From positions 1 through 64,000 of the forward strand of contig NZ_MVHF01000019.1 in the NCBI RefSeq assembly GCF_002086485.1: 64,000 nt of DNA, in the 5' to 3' direction. Numbering within the stretch: the stretch's first letter is position 1; the number at the start of each line of letters is the position of its first letter. This DNA is from Mycobacterium aquaticum (GTDB lineage: Bacteria > Actinomycetota > Actinomycetes > Mycobacteriales > Mycobacteriaceae). Position numbers and translations under genes: made by a program. Below the pieces are notes generated by a model. It was not told where the DNA came from, searched no databases, and saw only the letters and a program-made list of their open reading frames with translations. Positions 35,910-44,750 of this stretch are shown here, in pieces.

Positions 35910-37270
35910 TCGCCAACCCTAATGGGGTCGAGCGCGCCGATCGTGGCGTCGACCCTGCGGCCGGCGGTTTCGTGCAGGGTGAACGCGGCGGCGATCGCCA
36001 TCAGCCCCGTCACGATGAGGATGGCCGACGGCGACACCGGGCTACCGGTCGCGGCGATCAACCAGGTCGCGACGTAGGGCGCCGTTCCGCCGAAGATCGC
36101 GACCGAGATGTTGAAGCCGATCGAGAAGCCGGCGTACCGCACGCGGCTGGGGAAGATCTCCACCATCGCCGCACCGGAGGCCGACATGAACATTGCCAGG
36201 CACACTCCCATGGCCGCGTGCACACTCACGATCAACGCCGTGTTGGCGGTGGAGAACGCGGCGAAGGCGGGGAAGACGATCAGCGTGCTGGTTACGGCAC
36301 CCAGGATGATGACGGGCTTGCGCCCGAATTGGTCGGAAAACCAGGCGAATACAAATATCGCCACCGCCGCCGCGCACAGGCAGATGACGGTCGACGCCGA
36401 TGCCATGCCGAACGAGAACCCGACCTGCGACTGTAGGTAGGTCTGCATGTAGACGAAGATGAAGTAGAACGCTGCGGCCTGGAACGCGATGCAGCCGATG
36501 ACTTGGATGACCTGGCGGCGGCTAGCCGTCAAGGCATCTTTGACAGGCGTCTGGCTCACTTCGCCGGTGCTCTGCAGCCGCTCGAATTCGGCCGTGTCGT
36601 TCAGGCGCAGACGCAGGTACAGCCCGACGAGCCCCAGTGGACCCGCGATGAGAAACGGTATGCGCCAACCCCAGTCGAACATCGCCGCATGGCTGAGGAT
36701 GGCGTTGAGGGTGAGCACCAACACCGACGCGACCGCATTGGCGAGGTAACTCGAGCAGTGCCAGAAGCTGACCGTGCGGGCGCGTCGCCCCCGGGCCGCG
36801 GATTCGACGAGAAACGTTGCCGCCCCGCCAGGTTCGCCGCCTGCCGCGAAGCCTTGCAGGATGCGCAGGACGACGAGCAGGACCGGCGCGGCTATGCCGA
36901 TGCTGGCATAGCCGGGCAGCAAGCCGACGGCAAAGGTGGATGCTGACATCAAGAGAATCGCGGTGGCCAGGATCTTCTTGCGCCCGACCTTGTCGCCGAG
37001 CCGCCCGAACACGAAACCGCCGATCGGATTCATCAGGAACGCCACGCCGAACGCGGCGAACGTCGCGAGCAGGCTGGCGGCCGGATTCTCGGAGGGGAAG
37101 AAGATCTGGCCGAGCAGCACGGCCAGAAATCCGTAGGCCGCAAAGTCGAACCAGGTGATGAAGTTGCCGATCGCTGCTGCCGTGATGGCACGGCGCAGGT
37201 CTGCGCCCTGCAACTGGCCCTCGTGTTCAGTCACGCTGTCGACCCCTGTCGCGGCGCTTGCCATGTGCAT
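35906..37270 (-). CDS. MFS transporter, metabolite:H+ symporter (ProP-like) family
   Basis: A 12-helix major-facilitator transporter of about 454 residues. Family marks are AIGNFITWFDFAAYGFLAVL in helix 1, the loop motif GRLGDKVGRKKIL after helix 2, GFAAGGEPGGAATFLVE, and AWFSDQFGRKPVII in the second half. This subfamily includes transporters of betaines, proline, alpha-ketoglutarate and shikimate. ATG 37270 or 37264 is preferred, because the open frame up to 37309 runs into the operator-like TGTCGACC TGTCGACA block. It is the first gene before the HAD phosphatase and is divergent from the RbsD-like gene. It is a predicted member of the GntR regulon. Confidence 0.88.
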   Translation of the reverse strand: MHMASAATGVDSVTEHEGQLQGADLRRAITAAAIGNFITWFDFAAYGFLAVLLGQIFFPSENPAASLLATFAAFGVAFLMNPIGGFVFGRLGDKVGRKKILATAILLMSASTFAVGLLPGYASIGIAAPVLLVVLRILQGFAAGGEPGGAATFLVESAARGRRARTVSFWHCSSYLANAVASVLVLTLNAILSHAAMFDWGWRIPFLIAGPLGLVGLYLRLRLNDTAEFERLQSTGEVSQTPVKDALTASRRQVIQVIGCIAFQAAAFYFIFVYMQTYLQSQVGFSFGMASASTVICLCAAAVAIFVFAWFSDQFGRKPVIILGAVTSTLIVFPAFAAFSTANTALIVSVHAAMGVCLAMFMSASGAAMVEIFPSRVRYAGFSIGFNISVAIFGGTAPYVATWLIAATGSPVSPSAILIVTGLMAIAAAFTLHETAGRRVDATIGALDPIRVGE

Positions 37271-37283
37271 CCCGATCTGCCAA

Positions 37284-37312
37284 ATTGTGGATTGTCGACC
37301 TGTCGACAAAAT
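37284..37312. promoter_or_regulatory. GntR-regulon operator 1 (MFS / RbsD divergent promoter)
   Basis: Two overlapping half-palindromes, TTGTCGAC at 37292-37299 and CTGTCGACAA at 37300-37309, lie between the two divergent starts. ATTGTG at 37284 precedes them. The core TGTCGACA recurs at four further promoters in this region. Confidence 0.75.
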
Positions 37313-37361
37313 AGCGGAGAGTGCTCCACCTCACAACCCACCAACGAGAACGGGAGAGTCG

Positions 37362-37847
37362 ATGGCAACGAAAGTCAGGCTTCTGCACGAACGCTTGGCC
37401 GCCGTAGTGAGCCAACTTCGGCACGGAGAGATGGTCGTCGTCGCCGACGCAGGCAGCGGTACGTCACCGGCCAGCCTGGTGCCGCTGTCGCCTGAAGTCG
37501 AGGTGATCGACGTGGGCATCGCGCCAGGGGTGCCCACCGTTGCCGATCTCGTCTCGGTGCTGTGGGAGGTCGGCGATTTCGAGGCGGCCATCGTCACCGA
37601 GGAGATGGCGACGGCCAACCCGGCGGGGCGCCGATTCGTCTCGGACCTCGTGGGCGACGGCAACGTGCATGAATTACGTTATCTCCCAGACTTTTACCGG
37701 GTGCGTGACCGGGCGAAGGTATTCATCCAGACCGGCGACTACGCGGTCCATGGCAATGTCGTGCTGGTGGCGGGTTACCCGAGTCCGCCGATTCCGATGG
37801 CGTGGCTGACCTCGTCGACGTGGTTCGCCGAACTCGGCGAGGCGTGA
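37362..37847 (+). CDS. RbsD/FucU-like sugar mutarotase family protein
   Basis: A 161-residue protein of the RbsD/FucU transport family (D-ribose pyranase, L-fucose mutarotase). Characteristic parts are HGEMVVVADAGSG, then VIDVGIAPGVPTVADLVSVL. Proteins of this family interconvert anomers of free sugars and assemble into decamers. Some catalytic histidine positions of RbsD are not evident, so the activity is uncertain. CGGGAGAG precedes the ATG at good distance. The hydrolase gene starts one base after its stop. The upstream gap holds operator 1. Confidence 0.75.
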   Translation: MATKVRLLHERLAAVVSQLRHGEMVVVADAGSGTSPASLVPLSPEVEVIDVGIAPGVPTVADLVSVLWEVGDFEAAIVTEEMATANPAGRRFVSDLVGDGNVHELRYLPDFYRVRDRAKVFIQTGDYAVHGNVVLVAGYPSPPIPMAWLTSSTWFAELGEA

Positions 37848-37848
37848 G

Positions 37849-38637
37849 ATGCCTTTTCTCGACGGCGAACGCGGCCGGTTCTACTACCGGCACTGGGATG
37901 TCGAGGCGCCACGAGCCCAGGTCCTGCTGCTTCACGGTTTCGGCGAGCACACGGGGCACTATCACCGCCTCGCCGGCCAACTCAACGCCGTGGGCCTCGA
38001 CGTGTGGGGTCCCGACCACATCGGCCACGGCCATACCGGGGGATCGTCCGGCATGTTCGGGTCGGTCGGTGACCTGGTGTCGAACGCTGCTGTGCTGCTG
38101 GACGCGATGGCGGCCAGGCGGTTGCCGGTGGTGATCGTCGGGCACTCCCTCGGGGCGGTGACCGGCGCCATGCTTGCTCTCGAAAAGCCCGCTTCTGCAA
38201 AGGGTCTGGTGATGACCGGTGCGCCGCTGTGGGGTCTACCGGAACTTGGCCAGCAAGACCTTGTCATGTCCGCCGACGAGGCTTACCTGGATGCTCTGGC
38301 GAATGACCCGCTGGGCTTCGACACCGCGCCGGCCGAGCCGAATCTGTGGCGGGCGCTCGAACCCGCCGGGTATGACGTCCGGCGCGCATTGCCTGCACTC
38401 GACATGCCGGTCCTGTTGATCAACGGCGAGCACGACGTATTCGCCTCGCCGGCCAAGGCCGCCGAATTTGCCGCCCAACTCCGACGCGGCCGGTCGATGT
38501 CGATCCGCGGCGGCCATCACGATATTCCGAACGACGTCCCGCACCGCCGTGTCGCGGCATTGATCGCTGACGCTTGTCTCGACGCGGTCGGCGAGAAGCC
38601 CGCCGAGTTCGACGAAAACGCTGCTCCGGCGCCGTGA
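37849..38637 (+). CDS. Alpha/beta hydrolase, monoacylglycerol-lipase-like
   Basis: A 262-residue serine hydrolase with the pattern of monoglyceride lipases: VLLLHGFGEHTGHYHRLA (oxyanion region), WGPDHIGHGHTGG, nucleophile VGHSLGAVTGAML, acid in LLINGEHDVFA, and histidine in IRGGHHDIPND. Complete triad, no signal peptide. It is tightly coupled to the RbsD-like gene. It could hydrolyse an ester or lactone of the compound imported by the divergent transporter, but this is inference from location. Confidence 0.85.
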   Translation: MPFLDGERGRFYYRHWDVEAPRAQVLLLHGFGEHTGHYHRLAGQLNAVGLDVWGPDHIGHGHTGGSSGMFGSVGDLVSNAAVLLDAMAARRLPVVIVGHSLGAVTGAMLALEKPASAKGLVMTGAPLWGLPELGQQDLVMSADEAYLDALANDPLGFDTAPAEPNLWRALEPAGYDVRRALPALDMPVLLINGEHDVFASPAKAAEFAAQLRRGRSMSIRGGHHDIPNDVPHRRVAALIADACLDAVGEKPAEFDENAAPAP

Positions 38638-38672
38638 ACACGACACTGCCGTCGAATTCGAGCTACCCTCCA

Positions 38673-38692
38673 ATTGTGCACTTGTCGACAAT
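38673..38692. promoter_or_regulatory. GntR-regulon operator 2 (DHDPS-family gene promoter)
   Basis: ATTGTGCACTTGTCGACAAT; 19 of 20 bases match the site at 51804-51823. The 10-bp palindrome TTGTCGACAA is at 38682-38691. It lies 85 bp before the ATG of the DHDPS-family gene. Confidence 0.85.
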
Positions 38693-38776
38693 CAGCAATA
38701 TCGCTATGCTGACCACGAGCGGTTCGCTCGGACGATTCGCGGTCACGAAGACCGCTCCCAGTGCAAAGGACACACG

Positions 38777-39670
38777 ATGACCAAGAAGCTCGGCGGCATC
38801 CTTGCCGCGGTATCCACCCCGTTCGGTGCCGATGGCGAGGTCGACGAGAGCCGGTTGCGGTCCCACGTCGACTTCCTGATCGACAACGGTCTACACGGCC
38901 TGGTGCCCGGCGGCAGCACCGGTGAGTTCGCGGCGCTGACGCTCGACGAGCGCAAGCGGGTCAACGAGATCGTCATCGAGCAGGCGGCCGGGCGCGTTCC
39001 TGTTGCGCCGCAGACGGGTTCGACGCGGACCGCTGATGCGATCGAGTTGTCCAAGCATGCGGCCGCCGCCGGGGCCGACGCGGTCCTGCTGGTGCAGCCG
39101 TTCTATGAAGCACCGACGCGCCGCGAGGTCATCGAGTACTTCGCCACTGTCGGCGAATCGGCGGGCATCCCGGTGATCGCATACAACCTGCCCGGCGTGA
39201 CCGGCATGAACCTGGACCGGCCGTTCTATCGCGAGCTGCTCGAGCGCACCGACGCAGTGAAATACATCAAGGACACCTCGGGGTCCATCGAGCAGGCGTT
39301 CGACCTGATCTTCAATCTCGGCGACGCCATCGACACCTTCGTCGGCTGGGACACCATCGTGCTGCCGGCGTTCTCGGCGGGTGCCGCCGGATCCATCTGG
39401 GGCGCACCGAATTTCGCGCCGAAGGAATGTGTCGCCATCTTCGAGCTGGCCAAGGAGGGCAAGACCGCCGAGGCCTTGGCCATCTTCAAGCGCTTGTGGA
39501 ACGTGTTCGACTTCCTGGGCAAGGAAGGCTATGCCGTGTCGACCAAGGCGGTCGCGCAGGCCGTCGGTATCGATCTGGGCAGCCCCCGCGCACCGTACGG
39601 CGAGCTGGAACCCGAAAAGCTCGACGAATTGCGCAAGCTGGTCGCCGAGACCGGACTCAACTACGCCTAA
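38777..39670 (+). CDS. Dihydrodipicolinate synthase family lyase/deaminase (not housekeeping DapA)
   Basis: A 297-residue class-I aldolase-type TIM barrel of the DHDPS/NAL family. Motifs are STPFGADGEVDE, PGGSTGEFAALTLDER (GST in place of the GTT loop of true DapA), Tyr136 in YNLPGVTG, and the Schiff-base Lys165 in KYIKDTSG. In hydroxyproline catabolism a family member acts as pyrroline-4-hydroxy-2-carboxylate deaminase; others are sugar-acid dehydratases. AAAGGA lies six bases before the ATG. It sits under operator 2 and is followed by a proline-racemase-family gene, which favours a hydroxyproline-like pathway. Confidence 0.88.
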   Translation: MTKKLGGILAAVSTPFGADGEVDESRLRSHVDFLIDNGLHGLVPGGSTGEFAALTLDERKRVNEIVIEQAAGRVPVAPQTGSTRTADAIELSKHAAAAGADAVLLVQPFYEAPTRREVIEYFATVGESAGIPVIAYNLPGVTGMNLDRPFYRELLERTDAVKYIKDTSGSIEQAFDLIFNLGDAIDTFVGWDTIVLPAFSAGAAGSIWGAPNFAPKECVAIFELAKEGKTAEALAIFKRLWNVFDFLGKEGYAVSTKAVAQAVGIDLGSPRAPYGELEPEKLDELRKLVAETGLNYA

Positions 39671-39753
39671 CGTTCTGTTTCGGGAAGTGTCGCCGGGGTC
39701 GTGGCTGCAACCGCGGCCCCGGCGACACGAGCGCGCAGAGCCGAGGAGGACGC

Positions 39754-40782
39754 ATGCGCTGGAGCCGGATGGTCAACGTGGTGAAGTGCCATGTGGGCGG
39801 TGAGATCAACAACGTCGTCACCGGTGGTATCGGCGACGTGCCTGGCGCAACCGTGTTCGAGAAGATGAAATTCTTCCGCGACCACGACGACGACCTGCGC
39901 AAGCTGCTGCTGCACGAACCCCGCGGCGCCGTCACTCACTGCGTGAATTACGTTGTGCCGGCGACGGATCCAGAAGCTCAGTTGGGCTACGTGATCGCCG
40001 AGTCGACAGAGTACCCGGCGATGTCCGGCTCCAACACCATCTGTGTCACCACCGCGCTCTTGGAGACCGGGATGATCCGCATGACCGAACCGGTCACCGA
40101 TGTCGTCCTCGAGGCGCCCGCCGGGCTCATCCGGATCCGCTGCACCTGTCAGGACGGCAAGGTGACCAGCGTCGAGTTCGAGAATCAGCCCGCGTTCGCC
40201 TACCGGTTGGCCGCGCCGCTGGAGCTGGAGGGGTACCCGACGCTGAGCGTCGACGTGGCCTGGGGTGGCATGGCCTACGTGCTGGCGTCGGCGCAGGAGC
40301 TGGGCCTGCAGCTGACCCCCGACGAGGCCAGGGACCTGTGTGAGCTCGGTCAGCGCGTGAAAACCGCTGCTGCCGAACAGATCCCGGTGACTCATCCGGA
40401 GAACCCCGAGTTCGCGGGCATCACCCAGACGGAGTTCGTCGGCCCGCTCGACCGTGCCGATGGCGTGCTGACGTCGCGCAACGCCGTCGTCGTCTCGCCC
40501 GGACGCCTCGACCGCTCACCGTGCGGCACGGGCACCTCGGCCCGGCTCGCGGTGCTCAAGGCCCAGGGCTTGATCGATGTCGGTGAGCCGTTCATCCACG
40601 AGTCGGTGATCGGCTCGAAGTTCGGCGCCCGGATCGACCGCATGAGCACCGTCGGGCCGTATGAGGCCGTCGTCCCGCGGATCAGCGGCCAGGCCTACAT
40701 CACCGAGATCAGTCAGGTCGGGCTCGACCCGGCCGATCCTTTCCCGACGGGTTACAAGCTCTCCGACACCTGGCCGGTGTGA
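39754..40782 (+). CDS. Proline racemase / hydroxyproline epimerase family protein with Ser-Cys catalytic pair
   Basis: A 342-residue member of the proline racemase superfamily. The first catalytic position is Ser91 (AMSGSNTIC), where racemases usually have Cys; the second is Cys257 in DRSPCGTGTSAR. HVGGEINNVVTGG near the N-terminus and KFGARIDRMSTVG are further family blocks. Superfamily members are proline racemases, 4-hydroxyproline 2-epimerases or 3-hydroxyproline dehydratases; dehydratases change the second Cys to Thr, which is not the case here, so an epimerase or racemase is more likely. GAGGAGG precedes the ATG. It is second in the operon after the DHDPS-family gene. Confidence 0.85.
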   Translation: MRWSRMVNVVKCHVGGEINNVVTGGIGDVPGATVFEKMKFFRDHDDDLRKLLLHEPRGAVTHCVNYVVPATDPEAQLGYVIAESTEYPAMSGSNTICVTTALLETGMIRMTEPVTDVVLEAPAGLIRIRCTCQDGKVTSVEFENQPAFAYRLAAPLELEGYPTLSVDVAWGGMAYVLASAQELGLQLTPDEARDLCELGQRVKTAAAEQIPVTHPENPEFAGITQTEFVGPLDRADGVLTSRNAVVVSPGRLDRSPCGTGTSARLAVLKAQGLIDVGEPFIHESVIGSKFGARIDRMSTVGPYEAVVPRISGQAYITEISQVGLDPADPFPTGYKLSDTWPV

Positions 40783-40805
40783 CCGCGCACGACCTCCCCG
40801 AGATT

Positions 40806-40848
40806 GACGAAAGTGCAGTGCGCAGGCGCGCTCAGCGGCATTTTCGTC
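40806..40848. repeat. Hairpin repeat, copy B
   Basis: GACGAAAGTGC (40806-40816) pairs with GCATTTTCGTC (40838-40848), with the G.T position where copy A has its own. It is followed by GAATTCG, as in copy A. It may also end transcription of the proline-racemase operon. Confidence 0.6.
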
Positions 40849-40910
40849 GAATTCGGCGCGGGATGCCTAGGCTGGACGCCACGACCCGTCCAAGTCCGGA
40901 GAGGGGATGC

Positions 40911-43151
40911 ATGTCTCAGGTGGCAGAGCCGGAACCCGACGACCAGACCAATGAGCCGACCGAGATCACATTCGACGAACATTTGCACCCCGCGCGGCCT
41001 CGGGCGTTGCGGTTTCGCCCCAGGGTCAAGTCGCCGTTCGTCCGCCGTTCGGTGGCGCAGGACGGACCCGCCACCGGGGACAACCCGGCATACGTGTCCT
41101 GGCTGCTGAGCCAGTCGATGCTGGCCGATGCCAACGAGATCAGCCAGCAGTTCTCGGGCCAGGGCTCGATGTGGCAGAACCCCTATGCCACGCCGAGCCC
41201 CCGGGGTGCCGTGGACACCGCGGCGGTGTGGTTCACCGCGTATCCGCTTTCGCTGATCACCCGGCCGGGGGAGTCGTTTCTCAAGGCCATGGCCGATGAG
41301 GAGATGTGGAAGGCGTTCGCCGAGATCGGCGTCGACGCGATCCACACCGGTCCGGTCAAACGGGCGGGCGGCATCTCGGGCTGGCAGCTGACGCCCAGTG
41401 TCGACGGGCACTTCGACCGGATCAGCACGCAGATCGACCCGGCATTCGGGACCGAGGAAGAGTTCCGCCAGATGTGCGGGACAGCCAACTGGTACGGCGG
41501 CACCATCATCGACGACATCGTGCCCGGGCACACCGGCAAGGGCGCGGACTTCCGGCTGGCCGAGATGAAGTACGCCGACTATCCCGGCATCTACCACATG
41601 GTCGAGGTCGATCCGCTGGATTGGGATCACCTGCCCGAGGTCCCGGCCGGGCAGGATTCGGTCAACATCGACACGGCCACCGAGGATTGGCTCGACAAGG
41701 CCGGGTACATCATCGGTCGGCTGCAGCGCGTGATCTTCTACGCCGAGGGCGTCAAGGAGACCAACTGGAGCGTCACCCGCCCGGTGGTGGGCATCGACGG
41801 TGTCGAGCGGCGCTGGGTCTATCTGCACTACTTCAAGGACGGGCAGCCGTCCATCAACTGGCTGGACCCGTCGTTCGCGGGTATGCGGCTGGTGATCGGC
41901 GATGCGCTGCATTCGCTGGCAGACCTGGGCACCGGTGGACTTCGCCTGGACGCCAACGGTTTTCTGGGTGCGGAGAAGACCGCGGCCGAGGACAGCACCG
42001 CATGGTCGGAGGGGCATCCGCTGTCGGAGGCGGCCAACCATCTGATTGCCAGCATGGTCCGCAAGGTGGGTGGGTTCACGTTCCAGGAGTTGAACCTGAC
42101 CATCGACGACATCCGGGAGATCGGGGAAGCCGGCGCCGACTTGTCCTACGACTTCATCAACCGCCCCGCCTACCAGCACGCGTTGGCCACCGCCGACACC
42201 GAGTTCCTCCGGCTGACGCTGCGCACCACGCTCGAACTCGGCGTGGAGCCGGCTTCGCTGGTGCACGCGTTGCAGAACCACGACGAGCTGACCTACGAGC
42301 TCGTCCACTGGTCGACCGGCCACCGCGACGACATCTACACCTTCCGAGGCGAGGAGGTCACCGGAGAAGCGCTCGGCGACATCATCCGTAGGGATCTCAC
42401 GGAGAAGCTCACCGGTGAGAATGCCCCGTACAACCTGGTTTTCACCACGAACGGCATCGCCTGCACCACCGCTACCGTCATCGCCGCGACTCTGGGTATC
42501 ACCGATCTCGACGAGATCGAGGATGTCGATCGGATCCGGCGGGCGCACCTGTTGCTGGCGATGTTCAACGCGTTGCAGCCGGGCGTGTTCGCGCTGTCGG
42601 GCTGGGACATGTGCGGGATGCTGACGCTGCCGCGCGGCGACGTCGAGGAATTGCTGCACGGTGGCGACACGCGTTGGATTCACCGTGCCGCACACGATCT
42701 GATGGGGCACAACCCGACGGCGACTCGGTCGATCGCCGGGATGCCAAGGGGGAGAAGCCTTTACGGGTCAATCCCGGAGCAGCTCGCCGACGAGACCAGT
42801 TTCCTGCGACAGCTGCAGGCCATTCTGCGGGTGCGCAAGCACTACGAGATCGCCACCAGCCGTCAGGTCGACATCCCCGAGGTGTCCCATCGCGGCATGC
42901 TGGTGCTCGTCCACGAACTCGCCAGCGGTGACCATCAGCTCACGGTGCTCAACTTCGCCAACGAGGAGATCGCGGGCACCGTCCGCTCAAAAGCGCTGCC
43001 ACCCGGCGCGTCGGTGTCGGACATGTTCACCGGTAAGCACTTGGCCACGGTCGACGACCTGCACAGCTTCGCCATCGAAATGCCCGCCCACCACGGCATG
43101 TCGCTGCTGGTGGACGGATTGCCTACGCCGCGGGGCGAAGCCGCGAAATGA
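40911..43151 (+). CDS. GH13 alpha-amylase superfamily protein (trehalose-synthase-like)
   Basis: A 746-residue glycoside hydrolase family 13 protein. Region I reads IIDDIVPGHTG, region II GGLRLDANGF with the nucleophile Asp, region III TFQELNL with the acid Glu, and region IV LQNHDELTYELV. All catalytic residues are in place. The N-terminal 70 residues are polar and basic; the C-terminal 100 residues form a beta-domain (MLVLVHELASGDHQLTVLNF). It resembles maltosyl-/trehalose-synthase-like proteins of actinobacteria but is not typical TreS. GGAGAGGGG precedes ATG 40911. The 3' end overlaps the convergent LysM-esterase gene by 29 bp. Whether it belongs to the regulon is unclear; hairpin B lies upstream. 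Confidence 0.85.
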   Translation: MSQVAEPEPDDQTNEPTEITFDEHLHPARPRALRFRPRVKSPFVRRSVAQDGPATGDNPAYVSWLLSQSMLADANEISQQFSGQGSMWQNPYATPSPRGAVDTAAVWFTAYPLSLITRPGESFLKAMADEEMWKAFAEIGVDAIHTGPVKRAGGISGWQLTPSVDGHFDRISTQIDPAFGTEEEFRQMCGTANWYGGTIIDDIVPGHTGKGADFRLAEMKYADYPGIYHMVEVDPLDWDHLPEVPAGQDSVNIDTATEDWLDKAGYIIGRLQRVIFYAEGVKETNWSVTRPVVGIDGVERRWVYLHYFKDGQPSINWLDPSFAGMRLVIGDALHSLADLGTGGLRLDANGFLGAEKTAAEDSTAWSEGHPLSEAANHLIASMVRKVGGFTFQELNLTIDDIREIGEAGADLSYDFINRPAYQHALATADTEFLRLTLRTTLELGVEPASLVHALQNHDELTYELVHWSTGHRDDIYTFRGEEVTGEALGDIIRRDLTEKLTGENAPYNLVFTTNGIACTTATVIAATLGITDLDEIEDVDRIRRAHLLLAMFNALQPGVFALSGWDMCGMLTLPRGDVEELLHGGDTRWIHRAAHDLMGHNPTATRSIAGMPRGRSLYGSIPEQLADETSFLRQLQAILRVRKHYEIATSRQVDIPEVSHRGMLVLVHELASGDHQLTVLNFANEEIAGTVRSKALPPGASVSDMFTGKHLATVDDLHSFAIEMPAHHGMSLLVDGLPTPRGEAAK

Positions 43152-44460
43152 TGCCGTCGATATCGATGGCAAACATCTCGGGGCGGAACACGTGGCCGCC
43201 GGGAACCTCATGCCAGTCCTGGGGAATGCCTGCGGCGTCGAGCAATCCGCGGAACTCGCGCTGCCCGGCGAGCACCTCGGTCTCGTTGGCGCTGTCGAAC
43301 CAGTTGATCGGGTCCGGGCTGGTGCCCGCCACCAGGAAAATCCGCTTGTTGCGGTAACTTTCGATGCGCTCGACCGGGTTGTCTGCGCTGACCCTGGCCT
43401 GGTCCCACAGCGGTGCGCCGTAAACGGTGCCGCCGGCCAGGTCGAGTACCGCCGACGTGATGTTGGCCCAGTGCACGACGAGTCCGAAGTCGCGACGCAG
43501 GCTCGCCGGCCCGGAGTGGGCGCTCACCGACGCGAAATGGCCGTAGTACTTGGCGGCATACTTCAGGGCGCCGAAGCCGCCCATCGAGAATCCGCCCACT
43601 GCGCGTCCGTCGTATTCGGCATAGGCGCGGAAGTTCGCTTCGATCCAGGGCAGCAACTGGGCGATGTGGAATGTCTCCCAGTTGCGCGGGCCGACGAATG
43701 AGGCGACCGGGTTGGAGTACCAGCCCGCGTGCCCGCCGTCGGGCATCACCACGATGATCGGCTTTCCCACGGTCCAGTCGCGGATACCCATGAAGTCGAA
43801 CGAGCGGAAATCGTCGTTGCCGCCGTGGAACATGTACAGCACGGGATAGGTACGCCCGCTGGTGTGATAGTCGTCGGGCAGTAGCACATTGACGCCGGGG
43901 TTCCAGCCGATCGCGTCGGTTTGGAAGCGGTAGTACCACAGCCGCGGGTCGCTCTCGTTGCGGTCGACGATGCGAAGACCGAACCCGTCGCTGCGGCCGG
44001 CGAAGATCACCAGCGACTGCCCGACCGACAGGGCGTTGGGGTTGGCGATGCCGTTGACAGTGGCGATGACGGGGAAGTAGTTGGCGTCACCGTAGAAGCG
44101 CAACGCCAGTGCCGACAACGTATCCCCGGCGACGACGCGGTATTTCGTGACGTTCGGAATGATCAGCTGCTGGCCCGCGACCAGGGCTGCGTTGTCGGCG
44201 ATGCCGCTGGACGCGGCGATCAAGTGGGCCAGGCCCGCGTCGCCGTAGAAGCGCACCGCCAAGTCCGCCAAGGTGTCTCCCGCGGCGGCGGGGTACCGGG
44301 TGAAGTCGGGAAAGATGAGCTGTTGCCCGATATTGATGACGCTGGGGTCGGTGACGCCGCTGGCGGTGGCGACCAGCCGGTAAAGCTCGGCTTCGCCGTA
44401 GTACCGCAACGCCAATGCCCACAGTGTTTCTCCCGCGACCACCGTGTGTGTTCTGACCAT
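43123..44460 (-). CDS. Triple-LysM protein fused to an esterase-D / Ag85-like hydrolase
   Basis: A 445-residue fusion. Three LysM repeats occupy residues about 4-50, 53-99 and 101-150, each with a GDTL or GETL motif and an ALRFYG-like segment (ALRYYGEAELYRLV, AVRFYGDAGLAHLI, ALRFYGDANYFPVI). The rest is an esterase-D/antigen-85-like alpha/beta hydrolase: VLYMFHGGNDDFRS, nucleophile Ser292 in GGFSMGGFGALKYA, and a C-terminal His in PGGHVFRPEMF. No signal peptide or membrane anchor is visible before the first LysM, which is odd for a peptidoglycan-binding module. It is the last gene of the permease/aldehyde-dehydrogenase operon (32 bp after the previous stop). Confidence 0.85.
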   Translation of the reverse strand: MVRTHTVVAGETLWALALRYYGEAELYRLVATASGVTDPSVINIGQQLIFPDFTRYPAAAGDTLADLAVRFYGDAGLAHLIAASSGIADNAALVAGQQLIIPNVTKYRVVAGDTLSALALRFYGDANYFPVIATVNGIANPNALSVGQSLVIFAGRSDGFGLRIVDRNESDPRLWYYRFQTDAIGWNPGVNVLLPDDYHTSGRTYPVLYMFHGGNDDFRSFDFMGIRDWTVGKPIIVVMPDGGHAGWYSNPVASFVGPRNWETFHIAQLLPWIEANFRAYAEYDGRAVGGFSMGGFGALKYAAKYYGHFASVSAHSGPASLRRDFGLVVHWANITSAVLDLAGGTVYGAPLWDQARVSADNPVERIESYRNKRIFLVAGTSPDPINWFDSANETEVLAGQREFRGLLDAAGIPQDWHEVPGGHVFRPEMFAIDIDGIISRLRPAA

Positions 44461-44492
44461 TTCGTCTCACTCCCCTCGCGTTGAAACAGGCT

Positions 44493-44750
44493 CTACTTCG
44501 ATTGTGCGCCCGTTTCTGGGGAATCGGTGGAACGGAATTGGTAGCCGGCCGATTCGTCGTCGACGCGCCACACGTCGACCTCGCCGTCGATGAAGCAGAC
44601 GAGCCAGCAGATGCCCGAGGCGGACGGCACCGTCATCGCGATCTGGGCCCACGGGGTGTACCGATGGGGGTTGCGCAGGTCCAGACGCCGTACGTATTGG
44701 CGCACCCGCACTTCCGGATCGGTCGTAGCGGTGCCGTCCTCCTCGGTCAT
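44493..44750 (-). CDS. Small protein coupled to the aldehyde dehydrogenase
   Basis: An 85-residue protein of unknown function. ATG 44750 overlaps the aldehyde dehydrogenase stop as ATGA. It contains VRVRQYVRRLDLRNPHRY, PWAQIAMTVPSASGICWLVC and FIDGEVDVWRVDDESAGYQF, which look like a small beta-rich domain with an aromatic C-terminal strand. No known motif. Translational coupling and the short gaps around it argue that it is real. Confidence 0.7.
   Translation of the reverse strand: MTEEDGTATTDPEVRVRQYVRRLDLRNPHRYTPWAQIAMTVPSASGICWLVCFIDGEVDVWRVDDESAGYQFRSTDSPETGAQSK

Noticed and set aside
37227..37424. Small antisense frame in the MFS/RbsD gap
   Set aside because: It runs through the operator and both true starts.
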